Part shown: piece by piece, positions 46,595-55,207 of the stretch | Layout: each line of letters opens with the position of its first letter | Numbering within the stretch: position 1 is the stretch's first letter | Origin: SAR116 cluster bacterium AG-325-I21 | GTDB taxonomy: Bacteria > Pseudomonadota > Alphaproteobacteria > Puniceispirillales > Puniceispirillaceae | Length of the DNA: 55,792 bases | Assembly (NCBI GenBank): GCA_003282865.1 | Contig: QBYK01000011.1 | Span: 1-55,792, forward strand | Direction of reading: 5' to 3' | The notes under the pieces: generated by a model | What the model saw: the letters and a program-made list of their open reading frames with translations, nothing else | What the model was told of the DNA's origin: nothing | Databases searched by the model: none | Translations under genes and position numbers: made by a program

Positions 46595-46711
46595 AACGAT
46601 TCCCAGCGACGAACAAACAGCCTTAATAATTCTGCGAAAGTTTGCCATAAGGGTTTCTTACGAGTATTCTCATTTCGCCAACATATCACCTATTTCTTGC
46701 CTAAAATCGCC

Positions 46712-47728
46712 TTATCCAAAGAAATTGTTAATTTCGATCGCCAATTGATCAACCGCATCAGCATCAATATCCAGATGGGTTACAAGGCGAATGTTACGCT
46801 CACCACCGCCCAACAGAATACCTCTCTCACTAAGATATTTGCGTAAAGGCTCTGCTGATCCATCCGGAAGCTTCATAAACACCATATTAGTTTCCACCTG
46901 ACCTTCGTTAACCTCTACCTTGCCGATCCGATTTAACTGATCGGCAAGTCTCAATGCGTTGGTGTGATCTACGGCAAGCCGCTGAATATGATAATCCAAT
47001 GCATGAAGCCCTGCCGCGGCTATAATCCCCACTTGGCGCATTCCACCCCCAACAAGTTTTCTTATACGACGCGCCCGCTCAATAAACGGCTTAGACCCGA
47101 CCAAAACTGATCCCGCTGGCGTCCCAAGTCCTTTGGAAAGACAGAGTGAAACGCTATCAACGGCCTTTACTATAATGCGTGCAGGCACACCTAGCTTGAC
47201 CGCTGCATTCATCAGGCGCGCTCCATCAAGATGAACCAACAACTCTCGCGCCTTTGCAACTGAGGCAAGAGAGTTGATATGCTCTGCATCATGCACATGC
47301 CCATATACCGTATTTTCAAGACACAGCAGACGGCTGATTGGGCAATGCAAATCATCCGGCTTGATCGCAGCGGCAACATCTGATGGTTGTATTACGCCGC
47401 GGTGGTCAGTTTCAAGAGCACCCATCATAACACCACCAAGGACTGAAGCACCGCCAGCTTCGTATTGGTGGATGTGGAAACAGTCACCAACCAACAATTC
47501 ATCACCGCGCTGACAATGCGACAATAACGCCACGAGGTTCGACTGAGTACCACTGGCAACGAATAAGCCAGCTTCCTTTCCAAGTAATTGAGCAGCCCGC
47601 TCTTGCAATGAATTCACCGTAGGGTCATCCCCATACACATCATCACCAACTTCAGCGTTCGCCATGGCGTCCCGCATTGCCCTTGTCGGCTGGGTTACGG
47701 TATCACTCCGCATATCAATATGTGCCAT
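46712..47728 (-). CDS. ltaE: Low-specificity L-threonine aldolase
   Basis: This PLP enzyme splits L-threonine or L-allo-threonine into glycine and acetaldehyde. The 338-residue protein begins [19 protein letters not shown] with the family start IDLRSDT-like text. It has [20 protein letters not shown], the PLP-stacking [10 protein letters not shown], and [12 protein letters not shown]. The Schiff-base lysine lies in [21 protein letters not shown] 47728 has AGGGA just upstream; the in-frame extension to 47761 is unnecessary. It begins 32 bases after the flavoprotein reductase stop, so the two are likely co-transcribed. Confidence 0.94.
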   Translation of the reverse strand: MAHIDMRSDTVTQPTRAMRDAMANAEVGDDVYGDDPTVNSLQERAAQLLGKEAGLFVASGTQSNLVALLSHCQRGDELLVGDCFHIHQYEAGGASVLGGVMMGALETDHRGVIQPSDVAAAIKPDDLHCPISRLLCLENTVYGHVHDAEHINSLASVAKARELLVHLDGARLMNAAVKLGVPARIIVKAVDSVSLCLSKGLGTPAGSVLVGSKPFIERARRIRKLVGGGMRQVGIIAAAGLHALDYHIQRLAVDHTNALRLADQLNRIGKVEVNEGQVETNMVFMKLPDGSAEPLRKYLSERGILLGGGERNIRLVTHLDIDADAVDQLAIEINNFFG

Positions 47729-47760
47729 CTTATCCCTTTGGATCGGACCGTGATAAACCA

Positions 47761-48993
47761 TTACGCGGCTCCACTTGCGACAAAACCTTTTAGGTCAAAA
47801 TCAGCAATGCCAATATCCGACAGAGGTGGCGACAGGCCTAAATCAAGGCATTTTTTACCTAGCATGTAGGCCGCTGGATCACGCACTGCTTCAATCGCTG
47901 CAAGCTTACCACGACCATCATAGGTCCAAACCGACAGGCCGCCCTCGCGCTTGCCAGGCCTCATTACATATTGCACAGCAGCAGATTCTCGCGGAACAAT
48001 TCCAGCAGACTGTAATCGCACACCAAACTGCTCAGACCAAAACCATGGCGCTGTTTTTGGCGGCGGACTTGAACCGCAAATCGCCGCCGCCGCTCGTGCC
48101 GCTGTGTTTTGCGCATTATCAACCGACTCAATACGAGACATGGCTCCATCTACTCGGGCAACGTCACCAATTGCGTATATATCTGAGACCGAACTCTGCA
48201 TCATCCCGTCCACAATGATGCCGTCACCGGTATTAAGACCAGCGTTTACGGCAACATCCAAATCTGGCGAAACGCCAATCCCCACCAACAGCAATTCAGC
48301 GTCAATGATTCTGTCATCATTTAGTTGGATACCCGAGAACACACCATCTTTTTGCAATATTTCCTGATTGATTACCCCAGTATGAACCCCAACATCATTA
48401 TCCTCATGGAGGTTAGCAAAAAAAGCTGATATGTTTGGGCTTGCCACTCGTGCTAAGAGGCGTTCCGCTATTTCGATTACATCAACACGCATGCCAGCCT
48501 TGTTCAGGCTAGCAGCAACCTCAAGCCCGATATATCCACCCCCAATAACGACCGCGTTTTGTCGGCCTTTCATAGCATCGCGCAACTCATGGGCATTTTT
48601 AGCGTGGCGCAGGACAAACACATTCTCAAGCTTGCTAGTATCATCAAGTCGACGTGGAAACGCACCTGTAGCCAATACCAACTTATCATATACACAGCAT
48701 TGTCCATCATCCAGTTGCAACTGTTTGGTCTCTGGATCTATTATAGTCACCTCCCTACCATCAATCAGAGTAATCTCATGTGAGGAGAACCAATCACTCC
48801 GTCGTAATAGAAATTTTTTGTCGTCACTCCCGCCCGCCTGTAAAAATCCCTTTGATAGCGGGGGACGCTCAAATGGAACTCCGGAAAGCCTGTCAATAAG
48901 CTTGATCTGACCGGAGAAACCATTAGCTCGTAGCTGTTCTGCGCAGGCAATCCCGGCATGGCTGGCTCCGACAATAATTATAGAATCTGACAT
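47761..48993 (-). CDS. FAD-dependent ferredoxin/rubredoxin reductase-type oxidoreductase
   Basis: This 410-residue flavoprotein belongs to the BphA4/rhodocoxin-reductase class, which passes electrons from NAD(P)H to small iron-sulfur proteins. The FAD-binding site is [20 protein letters not shown], the NAD-binding site is [17 protein letters not shown], and the second FAD motif is [11 protein letters not shown]-terminal reductase domain follows ([17 protein letters not shown]). No ferredoxin gene is adjacent. It sits between the HAD gene and threonine aldolase. It might serve the iron-sulfur reductase at 50951-52447 or a Rieske-type oxygenase elsewhere. ATG 48993 gives the usual N terminus; the in-frame start at 49011 is less likely. 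Confidence 0.88.
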   Translation of the reverse strand: MSDSIIIVGASHAGIACAEQLRANGFSGQIKLIDRLSGVPFERPPLSKGFLQAGGSDDKKFLLRRSDWFSSHEITLIDGREVTIIDPETKQLQLDDGQCCVYDKLVLATGAFPRRLDDTSKLENVFVLRHAKNAHELRDAMKGRQNAVVIGGGYIGLEVAASLNKAGMRVDVIEIAERLLARVASPNISAFFANLHEDNDVGVHTGVINQEILQKDGVFSGIQLNDDRIIDAELLLVGIGVSPDLDVAVNAGLNTGDGIIVDGMMQSSVSDIYAIGDVARVDGAMSRIESVDNAQNTAARAAAAICGSSPPPKTAPWFWSEQFGVRLQSAGIVPRESAAVQYVMRPGKREGGLSVWTYDGRGKLAAIEAVRDPAAYMLGKKCLDLGLSPPLSDIGIADFDLKGFVASGAA

Positions 48994-49012
48994 TATGAGC
49001 CTGTCCTTCAAC

Positions 49013-49789
49013 TTATGTTTTTTGTTTTGACACTTTACCCAATTGCGGTAGTCCAGCCATGTGCCGCTCCATCAATGCTGGCAGTTGATCAATCCTGCTT
49101 ATGACTTTTTCGTGGTCTATGCTTTCATGAGGCCGATCTTCAGCACTATCAGCAACACAGATAAAGTCACCCGCATTTGCCGCAAGTGCAGCACCGTAAT
49201 CCGCCATTGTATCGCCCACCATGACACTTGCCGCCGGAGCAACGCCAGTGACCTTACAACAATGCAAAAACCCATTAGGGTCTGGCTTTGATCCAAACCC
49301 ACTGTCGGCGCCAACTACCACATGAAAGAGGTCAAGAACGCCAATATCCTGCATGTTTTTTTTAGCGCTTTCCTCATTATCATTAGTCAAAATGGCAAGC
49401 GCATATCCTTTGGCATAAAGCTGGCGAAGCGGCGTTTCAACATCCCCCTTTGCTACGGTCTGGTCTCGTCCATGACGGTTAACCAACTCTTTGACATCAT
49501 ATTGATAGCGCTCATCATGATCCAGTGAGATCATATGGCTTGGGAGCATTTTCTGCCAGCAGGCCCGAATATCGGCAAAAGAGCCAGCGGCAAAAATACC
49601 TCGAGAATTGATGAGGCCGGTTTCATCATTCACTCCAATTGCAGCCAACAGACCTGGGGCGCCAATATCACCATCCCAATCGTCGGGAATACGACTTGCC
49701 GTATATTGGGCAACGGCGCGCGCCACTGGCAGCCACGTTGCCTCTAAATCAAGGATTACACCGTCCTTGTCAAAAACAATCAAATCCAT
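49013..49789 (-). CDS. HAD-superfamily hydrolase, phosphoglycolate-phosphatase-like
   Basis: This 258-residue phosphatase has HAD motif I FDKDGVILD with both catalytic Asp. A helical cap (about residues 20-100) is followed by motif II LAILTNDNEES, the motif III lysine in GSKPDPNGFLHC and motif IV MVGDTMADYGAALAANAG. It would remove phosphate from a small metabolite in the cytoplasm; the substrate is not deducible. Two adjacent ATGs exist; 49789 has GGAG at a better distance. It is 19 bases upstream of the flavoprotein reductase on the same strand. Confidence 0.88.
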   Translation of the reverse strand: MDLIVFDKDGVILDLEATWLPVARAVAQYTASRIPDDWDGDIGAPGLLAAIGVNDETGLINSRGIFAAGSFADIRACWQKMLPSHMISLDHDERYQYDVKELVNRHGRDQTVAKGDVETPLRQLYAKGYALAILTNDNEESAKKNMQDIGVLDLFHVVVGADSGFGSKPDPNGFLHCCKVTGVAPAASVMVGDTMADYGAALAANAGDFICVADSAEDRPHESIDHEKVISRIDQLPALMERHMAGLPQLGKVSKQKT

Positions 49790-49972
49790 CATTCTCCTCT
49801 ATAACATCGCCCAAGTAACAAAAGGTTTAGTGGTATTAACACTGACCGATTTGCACGCCCTCACCAAGCAGCTTTTTACAAGTTTTCTTTGTCCAGCTAT
49901 TTTTCGAGAGCGATTACTCATCATTCATGTATTTAACTGATAACTTAAGTGATCGTTCTATCTGATCGGCTA

Positions 49973-50944
49973 TTACCGGCCAATCATAAAACCGCATCCC
50001 TGAAGACGGGCATACACCGCAGCAATCTGCCCATCCTCATGCATCGCGGCAGCAAGACTCGAACCTGCAACTAATGCGCGGTAAATCTCATCATCGGTTA
50101 GAGGGCCAACCGCAACTGTTACCGGTCGGTCTTGCAAATCACTATCGGGAGCCAGTTCATTAGCCGGCTGGCGCAATATAGCTGGTGAAGATACAGAAAT
50201 TGCGTTAGCAACCAATGTAGCGGCCACGTCTGCATCCGCTGCGGTCTTCGCTAATACAGTCACCGAGTCCGCAATGCCAAGTGAGTGGCTGCGACCGCGC
50301 CACCCGCTAGTAGCGACACCACCAATTTTGTCTTCATGGCCAAGCCTGATTTGGCCTTTTAGTGGCATATTGCCTGCGAGTTTTCCGCTCGCTTTTTTCG
50401 TAAAGTTGCGGAAATACACATCTCGATCATCAGCAATACCAATATCAAAAAAGGTTCCCTTGCTGAGATGGAGTGCAATATCTCCACCATTATTTACAAT
50501 AGCACGATCGAGGCCGCCGCCCATGGCATACAAAATATAATCGGCTACGCTGCCAGCAACTGCTACCATTGGGGTAATAAAATCGCCGCTTCCACAACGG
50601 TGCAGATGCGGACGAATAGCCTCATCCATACGTTTTGCAACCAGGCCTGCTAAATCAGGTGGCGGGGATGCATTTGCCGGCGCACGTAATATTGGCAATT
50701 CCTCGACAAGGGTCGCAAGAAGACCATCAAAGGCTTCAGCGGCCCGCGCAAAAGCATTAATCACTAAATCTCTTGCACCATCAGCACTGATAATCAGATC
50801 AATGGGCCCGTGCTGTAAATGCAAACGCTGATCAAGCCAATTTGCCATAGCTCCGCTCGGCATTCGCAAAGGCACACCGGCCACCAGTGGCAAATTTGCC
50901 ATATCTAGAGATAGATTATCTGGTTGGGTTTTAACTTGCTTCAT
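49973..50944 (-). CDS. UPF0280 family protein (ApbE-like superfamily)
   Basis: This 323-residue protein matches UPF0280, a branch of the ApbE-like fold. Visible are RLHLQHGPIDLIISADGARD, PMVAVAGSVADYILYAMGG, AIVNNGGDIALHLSKG and GVATSGWRGRSHSLGIADSV with TVLAKTAADADVAATLVANA. ApbE proteins attach FMN covalently to partner flavoproteins; UPF0280 members have no proven activity. It starts six bases after the 6-hydroxynicotinate-reductase-like gene, so the two are coupled. The E. barkeri reductase has covalently bound flavin, which makes a maturation role attractive. That link is inference. Confidence 0.85.
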   Translation of the reverse strand: MKQVKTQPDNLSLDMANLPLVAGVPLRMPSGAMANWLDQRLHLQHGPIDLIISADGARDLVINAFARAAEAFDGLLATLVEELPILRAPANASPPPDLAGLVAKRMDEAIRPHLHRCGSGDFITPMVAVAGSVADYILYAMGGGLDRAIVNNGGDIALHLSKGTFFDIGIADDRDVYFRNFTKKASGKLAGNMPLKGQIRLGHEDKIGGVATSGWRGRSHSLGIADSVTVLAKTAADADVAATLVANAISVSSPAILRQPANELAPDSDLQDRPVTVAVGPLTDDEIYRALVAGSSLAAAMHEDGQIAAVYARLQGCGFMIGR

Positions 50945-50950
50945 ACCTTA

Positions 50951-52447
50951 CTACCCGATTGGCCATGGATTTTGCATTTGTTGTGCAACGCGCTTCTTAC
51001 CCGCAAGCTTGTGATCATTTTGCGGACCGATTTTGCCAACCAACACATCATCAATCGACATCACATGATCAAGATGCCCACCCAGTGCCATGTAATCACT
51101 TTTCCGCATGGTAAATTCAATCGGGGCAACTAACGCCGGGGTGGGCACATAGCCAAAGGCATTTTCTGGAAGATTGGTTACGTCAACCATTATTGTAATA
51201 CCGCCACCGGGCCAGATATATGCAGGCGCCCCGCCGCAAGTCACGCGGGTCAACGCATCCTTAACTGACCGTGTTAACTTGACCGGATTTTCTGTCACGC
51301 CAGCTCGAAGCGAGCCACCAGCTCCACCCATAAAATTGATCGAGGTTAGTGCCGGTTCACAATTTTCTTCAATCCGTTGAATTGAAGGTTGGAGGCGTTT
51401 AGGCATTTTTTTTGCAACTGGTGTCAGATCATCATCCAACTCGTAATAGCCAAATTGTTCGCCGGTAGTTGAAACCATCAACAATGACTGGCCAGGAATA
51501 GCAATTCTCACATCAAAGGGCCCAAGAATTGTTAGAGGATCGGTCAGGTTAGTTCCACCCCACCCAGTGCCAGGCTCCGCCACCTGAAAATAACGACCAG
51601 GGGTTGACCGGCGACCAATAATCTTTATTCCGCTTGGTTTCCAGCCGATGACTTTACCAGCCTGATGTTCGGACATTACACCTGTGATATGGTCATCAAC
51701 AATTACAACCTCATCGACAAGGCCATGCCATTGGGCCGCAAACATTCCCACCGTTGCCGAACCACAGCCAACACGCATACGTGACTCAACAACATTGTTA
51801 ATTACCGGTGGCCTGCCGGCCTGAAGAACAAGACTAGATCCGTCATCAACCTGCATGTCAACCGCATCTCCATTGCACAATGCCAGCAACGTGGCACAGG
51901 TCACTCGCCCTTCTTTCTTGCCACCACCAGTAAGATGGTGGACCCCACCTAAAGACAGCATCTGCGAGCCGTACTCGCCGGTTGTTACATGCCCAACGGG
52001 CTCCCCATCAACCCTCACAAGAGCGCGTTCAGGCCCAATATGGCGATCTGTATCAATTTTTACTTTGGCGCCGCAATAGCTAAAAATGCCCTCGGATACC
52101 ACCGTTACCATATCAACACCGTCAACAACGCTGCCTACAATGAAGGGGGCTGGTTTGTAATCTGGATAGGTGGTACCAGCACCAATAGCCGTAACAAACG
52201 CATCTTGCGTGGCAAAAAGTTCACCATCCCAGTCATCCGCACCATCAAGAAATGGGACCAGTTCGCCACCTTCATCAACGCGGCGCTGCATGACTAACAA
52301 TGGATCTAGGCGCAAAAGCTCGCCATTTTCATTTGCATAACGATCGCAGGCACCCGATTTGCCATCAGCTATGAAGCACATCACCGGACAGGCATCGCAG
52401 CGGATCTTTTCCATAAACCGCTTATCGCCATTGGTTTTTGTCGTCAT
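50951..52447 (-). CDS. 6-hydroxynicotinate reductase-like iron-sulfur protein
   Basis: This 498-residue protein resembles proteins annotated as 6-hydroxynicotinate reductase. In Eubacterium barkeri that enzyme reduces 6-hydroxynicotinate with ferredoxin and contains iron-sulfur clusters and covalent flavin. A ferredoxin-like Cys cluster lies at C17, C20, C24 and C34. Other cysteines fall at C125, C184, C191 and C228, with two more in the C-terminal third (NCEPA, VTCGGAP). Additional conserved-looking text is TTGEYGSQMLSLGGVHHLTGG, GCGSATVGMFAAQWHG and VDDHITGVMSEHQAG. AGGGG precedes ATG 52447. It is 18 bases downstream of the hydroxylase gene and six upstream of UPF0280. Family placement is fair; the true substrate may be another N-heterocycle. 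Confidence 0.75.
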   Translation of the reverse strand: MTTKTNGDKRFMEKIRCDACPVMCFIADGKSGACDRYANENGELLRLDPLLVMQRRVDEGGELVPFLDGADDWDGELFATQDAFVTAIGAGTTYPDYKPAPFIVGSVVDGVDMVTVVSEGIFSYCGAKVKIDTDRHIGPERALVRVDGEPVGHVTTGEYGSQMLSLGGVHHLTGGGKKEGRVTCATLLALCNGDAVDMQVDDGSSLVLQAGRPPVINNVVESRMRVGCGSATVGMFAAQWHGLVDEVVIVDDHITGVMSEHQAGKVIGWKPSGIKIIGRRSTPGRYFQVAEPGTGWGGTNLTDPLTILGPFDVRIAIPGQSLLMVSTTGEQFGYYELDDDLTPVAKKMPKRLQPSIQRIEENCEPALTSINFMGGAGGSLRAGVTENPVKLTRSVKDALTRVTCGGAPAYIWPGGGITIMVDVTNLPENAFGYVPTPALVAPIEFTMRKSDYMALGGHLDHVMSIDDVLVGKIGPQNDHKLAGKKRVAQQMQNPWPIG

Positions 52448-52465
52448 GCTAACTGCCCCTTACTC

Positions 52466-55207
52466 TTATGCCTTTGTCGCCGCAATCGCTGCACAAATTT
52501 TATCTGGTGTTGCAGGCAAGTCCGTAATGCTGGCTCCGGTAGCGTGACGGATCGCGTTCAGAATTGCCGGGGCCGTTGGAATGAGAACATGCTCACCAAG
52601 ACCTTTCGCCCCATAAGGCCCCTCGTCGTCTGGAACCTCTACAATCACATGGTTAAATTCAGGTACATCACCGATTGTGGGTATCAGGTAATCATGCAGG
52701 TTTTCAGTGCGGCCAGGTCGATAATCCTCCATTAATGCCAGCCCAATGCCTTGAGCAACACCACCCTCAATCTGTCCCTCGACGAGTAGAGGATTGATCG
52801 CTCGGCCAACATCATGCGCGGTAGTTATTGTCTTTAGCTTCACAGTACCAAGCACGCAATCAACTCGGAGCTCCATTATCTGGGCGCCATACCCAAATAC
52901 CGCATAAGGATTGCCTTGGCCTTTGCTATCGAGCGCACTTGTTGGCGGATCATAGGTTTCTTCAGCCATAAAGACATAACCATAATCATTGACTGGCAGT
53001 CCTCTGAGGTTAATGCGAGCAAAACCACCTGCATCATCTCTAAGGTTTAGAATGGTCCCGTCGATAGTAATCTCGGCATTGCCATCAACATTACCATGGC
53101 GAAGTAGCATTTCACGCAAAGTCTGTCCGGATAGTAAAGCTGCCTTCCCAGAAACAAAAGTCTGGCGAGACGCTGATGTTTTCCCACAATCGGGCGTTAA
53201 GTCTGTGTCGCAATCTACAAGTTTTAAGTCGTGAACTGAGACGCCGAGCGCATCGGCAGCGATCTGAGTAATAACGGTGTTTGAACCCTGGCCAATATCC
53301 ATTGCTCCCTGATGAAGTACAATTTCACCTTCTGGCGTAATGCCCATGCGCATAGTGGACGGGTTAGGCAATGAAGTGTTTCCACAGCCATACCAACAGC
53401 TCGCAATACCGACACCACTTCGCCAAGGATTGCCTCTCGCAATTGCTTCCTCATTAAAATCAGCTGCCTTCGAAAGGGCATTTTTCCAAGGTTGCTCTAA
53501 TGCGGCAAAACAATCATCAATACCAACACCGTTTTTAAAAACTTGTCCGGTAACGGTTGGCATCCCATTTCTTAGAGCATTACTTCGGCGAAAAGCGAGC
53601 CTGTCCATTCCGATTTCATCAGCCAAAAGATCATAGGCGCATTCTTGCGCTATGGCAGATTGTGGCACCCCAAATCCGCGAAAGGCACCAGCGGGCGGTG
53701 CATTCGTATGAACCGCCACACTAGTTGCACGGTAGTGATCAGTTTTATAGGGGCCACAGGCATGAATGGGTACCCTATTTGCAACTGTTGGGCCCCAACT
53801 GGCATAAGCACCTGTATTAAAAATACCATCAAAAACAAAACCACTTATTAGGCCCTTGTCATCGCAGCCAACTCGTAAATGAATGTCAGACGGATGCCGT
53901 TTTGTTGATGCACGCATGGATTCGCCACGGCTGTAGCATATCCGGGCAGGCCGATCTAACTTCCAAGCAGCAAGTGCTACATAAGGCTGGAATGAAATAT
54001 CAATTTTTGACCCAAAGCCGCCGCCACATGCAGTTGGCATCACCCGAATGGCCTCTGGATCAACATCCATAATCTCTGCAAGGCTCTCGCGGTCCATTTG
54101 ACTTGCCTGCGTACAACCGCGAATGACAATTCTATTGCCGTCGCGAACAGCATACCCAGCTTCAGGTTCAATATAGGCATGTTCAATAAAAGGTGTCTTA
54201 GTTCGTATCTCGACCTTATATCTAGCAGCAGCAAGCGCAGAGTCAGCATCCCCACATTCGACATGGCCGCGCACCAGAATATTGCCGTCACGGCTTTCAT
54301 GTAGATTCGGTGCGTTAATACCCATCGCATCTTCAGGGGTCAGCAGGGTGTCATGGGGGTCCCAAGTAATTGGAAAATCGGCTTCATCAAATCTGTTTAT
54401 GACATCAGCTTCTCCAACGATAGCTGCTACGGCATCACCACGATACAAGGCTGTTTTCTCGGCAAACACTGGCTGGTCAGCAAAAGGTGGTATGACCCCA
54501 AAGCAGTTACGTCCAGGAATATCACTGGCGTCCAGAACTGCAATAATTTCAGGATGCTTTGATAAAAATGCAGCCTTATCGCCAATCTTAAAACTAGCAT
54601 AATGGTGGGGGCTCCGAATAACTCTTACCATCACCGAACCTTGAGGTGCAGCGTCATCACCATAAATTAGGCTGGCATCCACCTTTGACTCACCATCGAG
54701 ATGTCTAATTGGAATGCCAACACTACATCCAGCTTGTGGCAATGACCTTGCTGGCATATCCAAATTAACAGCTAATACCGATTCAATAATTTTGCCATAT
54801 CCTGTGCAGCGGCACAAAACACCACCGAGTGCATCTTCAACATCGCACCTGTTTGGGGTTGGGTTTTTGTTGAGTAAAGCATGCGCGGCAACCATCATGC
54901 CTGGTGTACAAATCCCGCATTGGGCAGCGCCATGGGCCAAAAAACTCTCTTTCAGCTTTGAAATTATGTTTTCGGCATTAAGCCCCTCGATGCTCGTAAC
55001 TTTGGCCCCACCAACTTGGGCAACCGTAGTCAAGCAACTGCAGATCGGCTCTTCGTCCAGAAGCACACTACACGCCCCACAATCGCCAGCATTACATCCA
55101 ATCTTCGTCCCAGAGAGCCCCATTTCACTGCGAAGTACCTCGCTTAATCGTGTGCTGGGCGAAGACTGGCTACTAACGGCCTTTCCGTTCAATGTAAAAC
55201 AGGTCAT
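52466..55207 (-). CDS. Xanthine-dehydrogenase-family hydroxylase, fused 2Fe-2S and molybdopterin subunit
   Basis: This 913-residue chain fuses two parts. Residues 1-150 hold two 2Fe-2S domains, a plant-type cluster at C38, C43, C46 and C58 and a second at C97, C100, C132 and C134. From about residue 165 there is a molybdopterin domain with PTACGGGFGSK, GAFRGFGVPQSA and IGQGSNTVITQIAADALG. The catalytic Glu lies in GAKGLGEHVLIPTAPAI. The order matches aldehyde oxidoreductase of Desulfovibrio gigas, except that a separate FAD subunit is encoded just upstream with a 4-base ATGA overlap. Such enzymes hydroxylate purines, N-heterocycles or aldehydes. The downstream 6-hydroxynicotinate-reductase-like gene suggests an N-heterocycle such as nicotinate. 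It needs MoaD-derived cofactor. Confidence 0.9.
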   Translation of the reverse strand: MTCFTLNGKAVSSQSSPSTRLSEVLRSEMGLSGTKIGCNAGDCGACSVLLDEEPICSCLTTVAQVGGAKVTSIEGLNAENIISKLKESFLAHGAAQCGICTPGMMVAAHALLNKNPTPNRCDVEDALGGVLCRCTGYGKIIESVLAVNLDMPARSLPQAGCSVGIPIRHLDGESKVDASLIYGDDAAPQGSVMVRVIRSPHHYASFKIGDKAAFLSKHPEIIAVLDASDIPGRNCFGVIPPFADQPVFAEKTALYRGDAVAAIVGEADVINRFDEADFPITWDPHDTLLTPEDAMGINAPNLHESRDGNILVRGHVECGDADSALAAARYKVEIRTKTPFIEHAYIEPEAGYAVRDGNRIVIRGCTQASQMDRESLAEIMDVDPEAIRVMPTACGGGFGSKIDISFQPYVALAAWKLDRPARICYSRGESMRASTKRHPSDIHLRVGCDDKGLISGFVFDGIFNTGAYASWGPTVANRVPIHACGPYKTDHYRATSVAVHTNAPPAGAFRGFGVPQSAIAQECAYDLLADEIGMDRLAFRRSNALRNGMPTVTGQVFKNGVGIDDCFAALEQPWKNALSKAADFNEEAIARGNPWRSGVGIASCWYGCGNTSLPNPSTMRMGITPEGEIVLHQGAMDIGQGSNTVITQIAADALGVSVHDLKLVDCDTDLTPDCGKTSASRQTFVSGKAALLSGQTLREMLLRHGNVDGNAEITIDGTILNLRDDAGGFARINLRGLPVNDYGYVFMAEETYDPPTSALDSKGQGNPYAVFGYGAQIMELRVDCVLGTVKLKTITTAHDVGRAINPLLVEGQIEGGVAQGIGLALMEDYRPGRTENLHDYLIPTIGDVPEFNHVIVEVPDDEGPYGAKGLGEHVLIPTAPAILNAIRHATGASITDLPATPDKICAAIAATKA

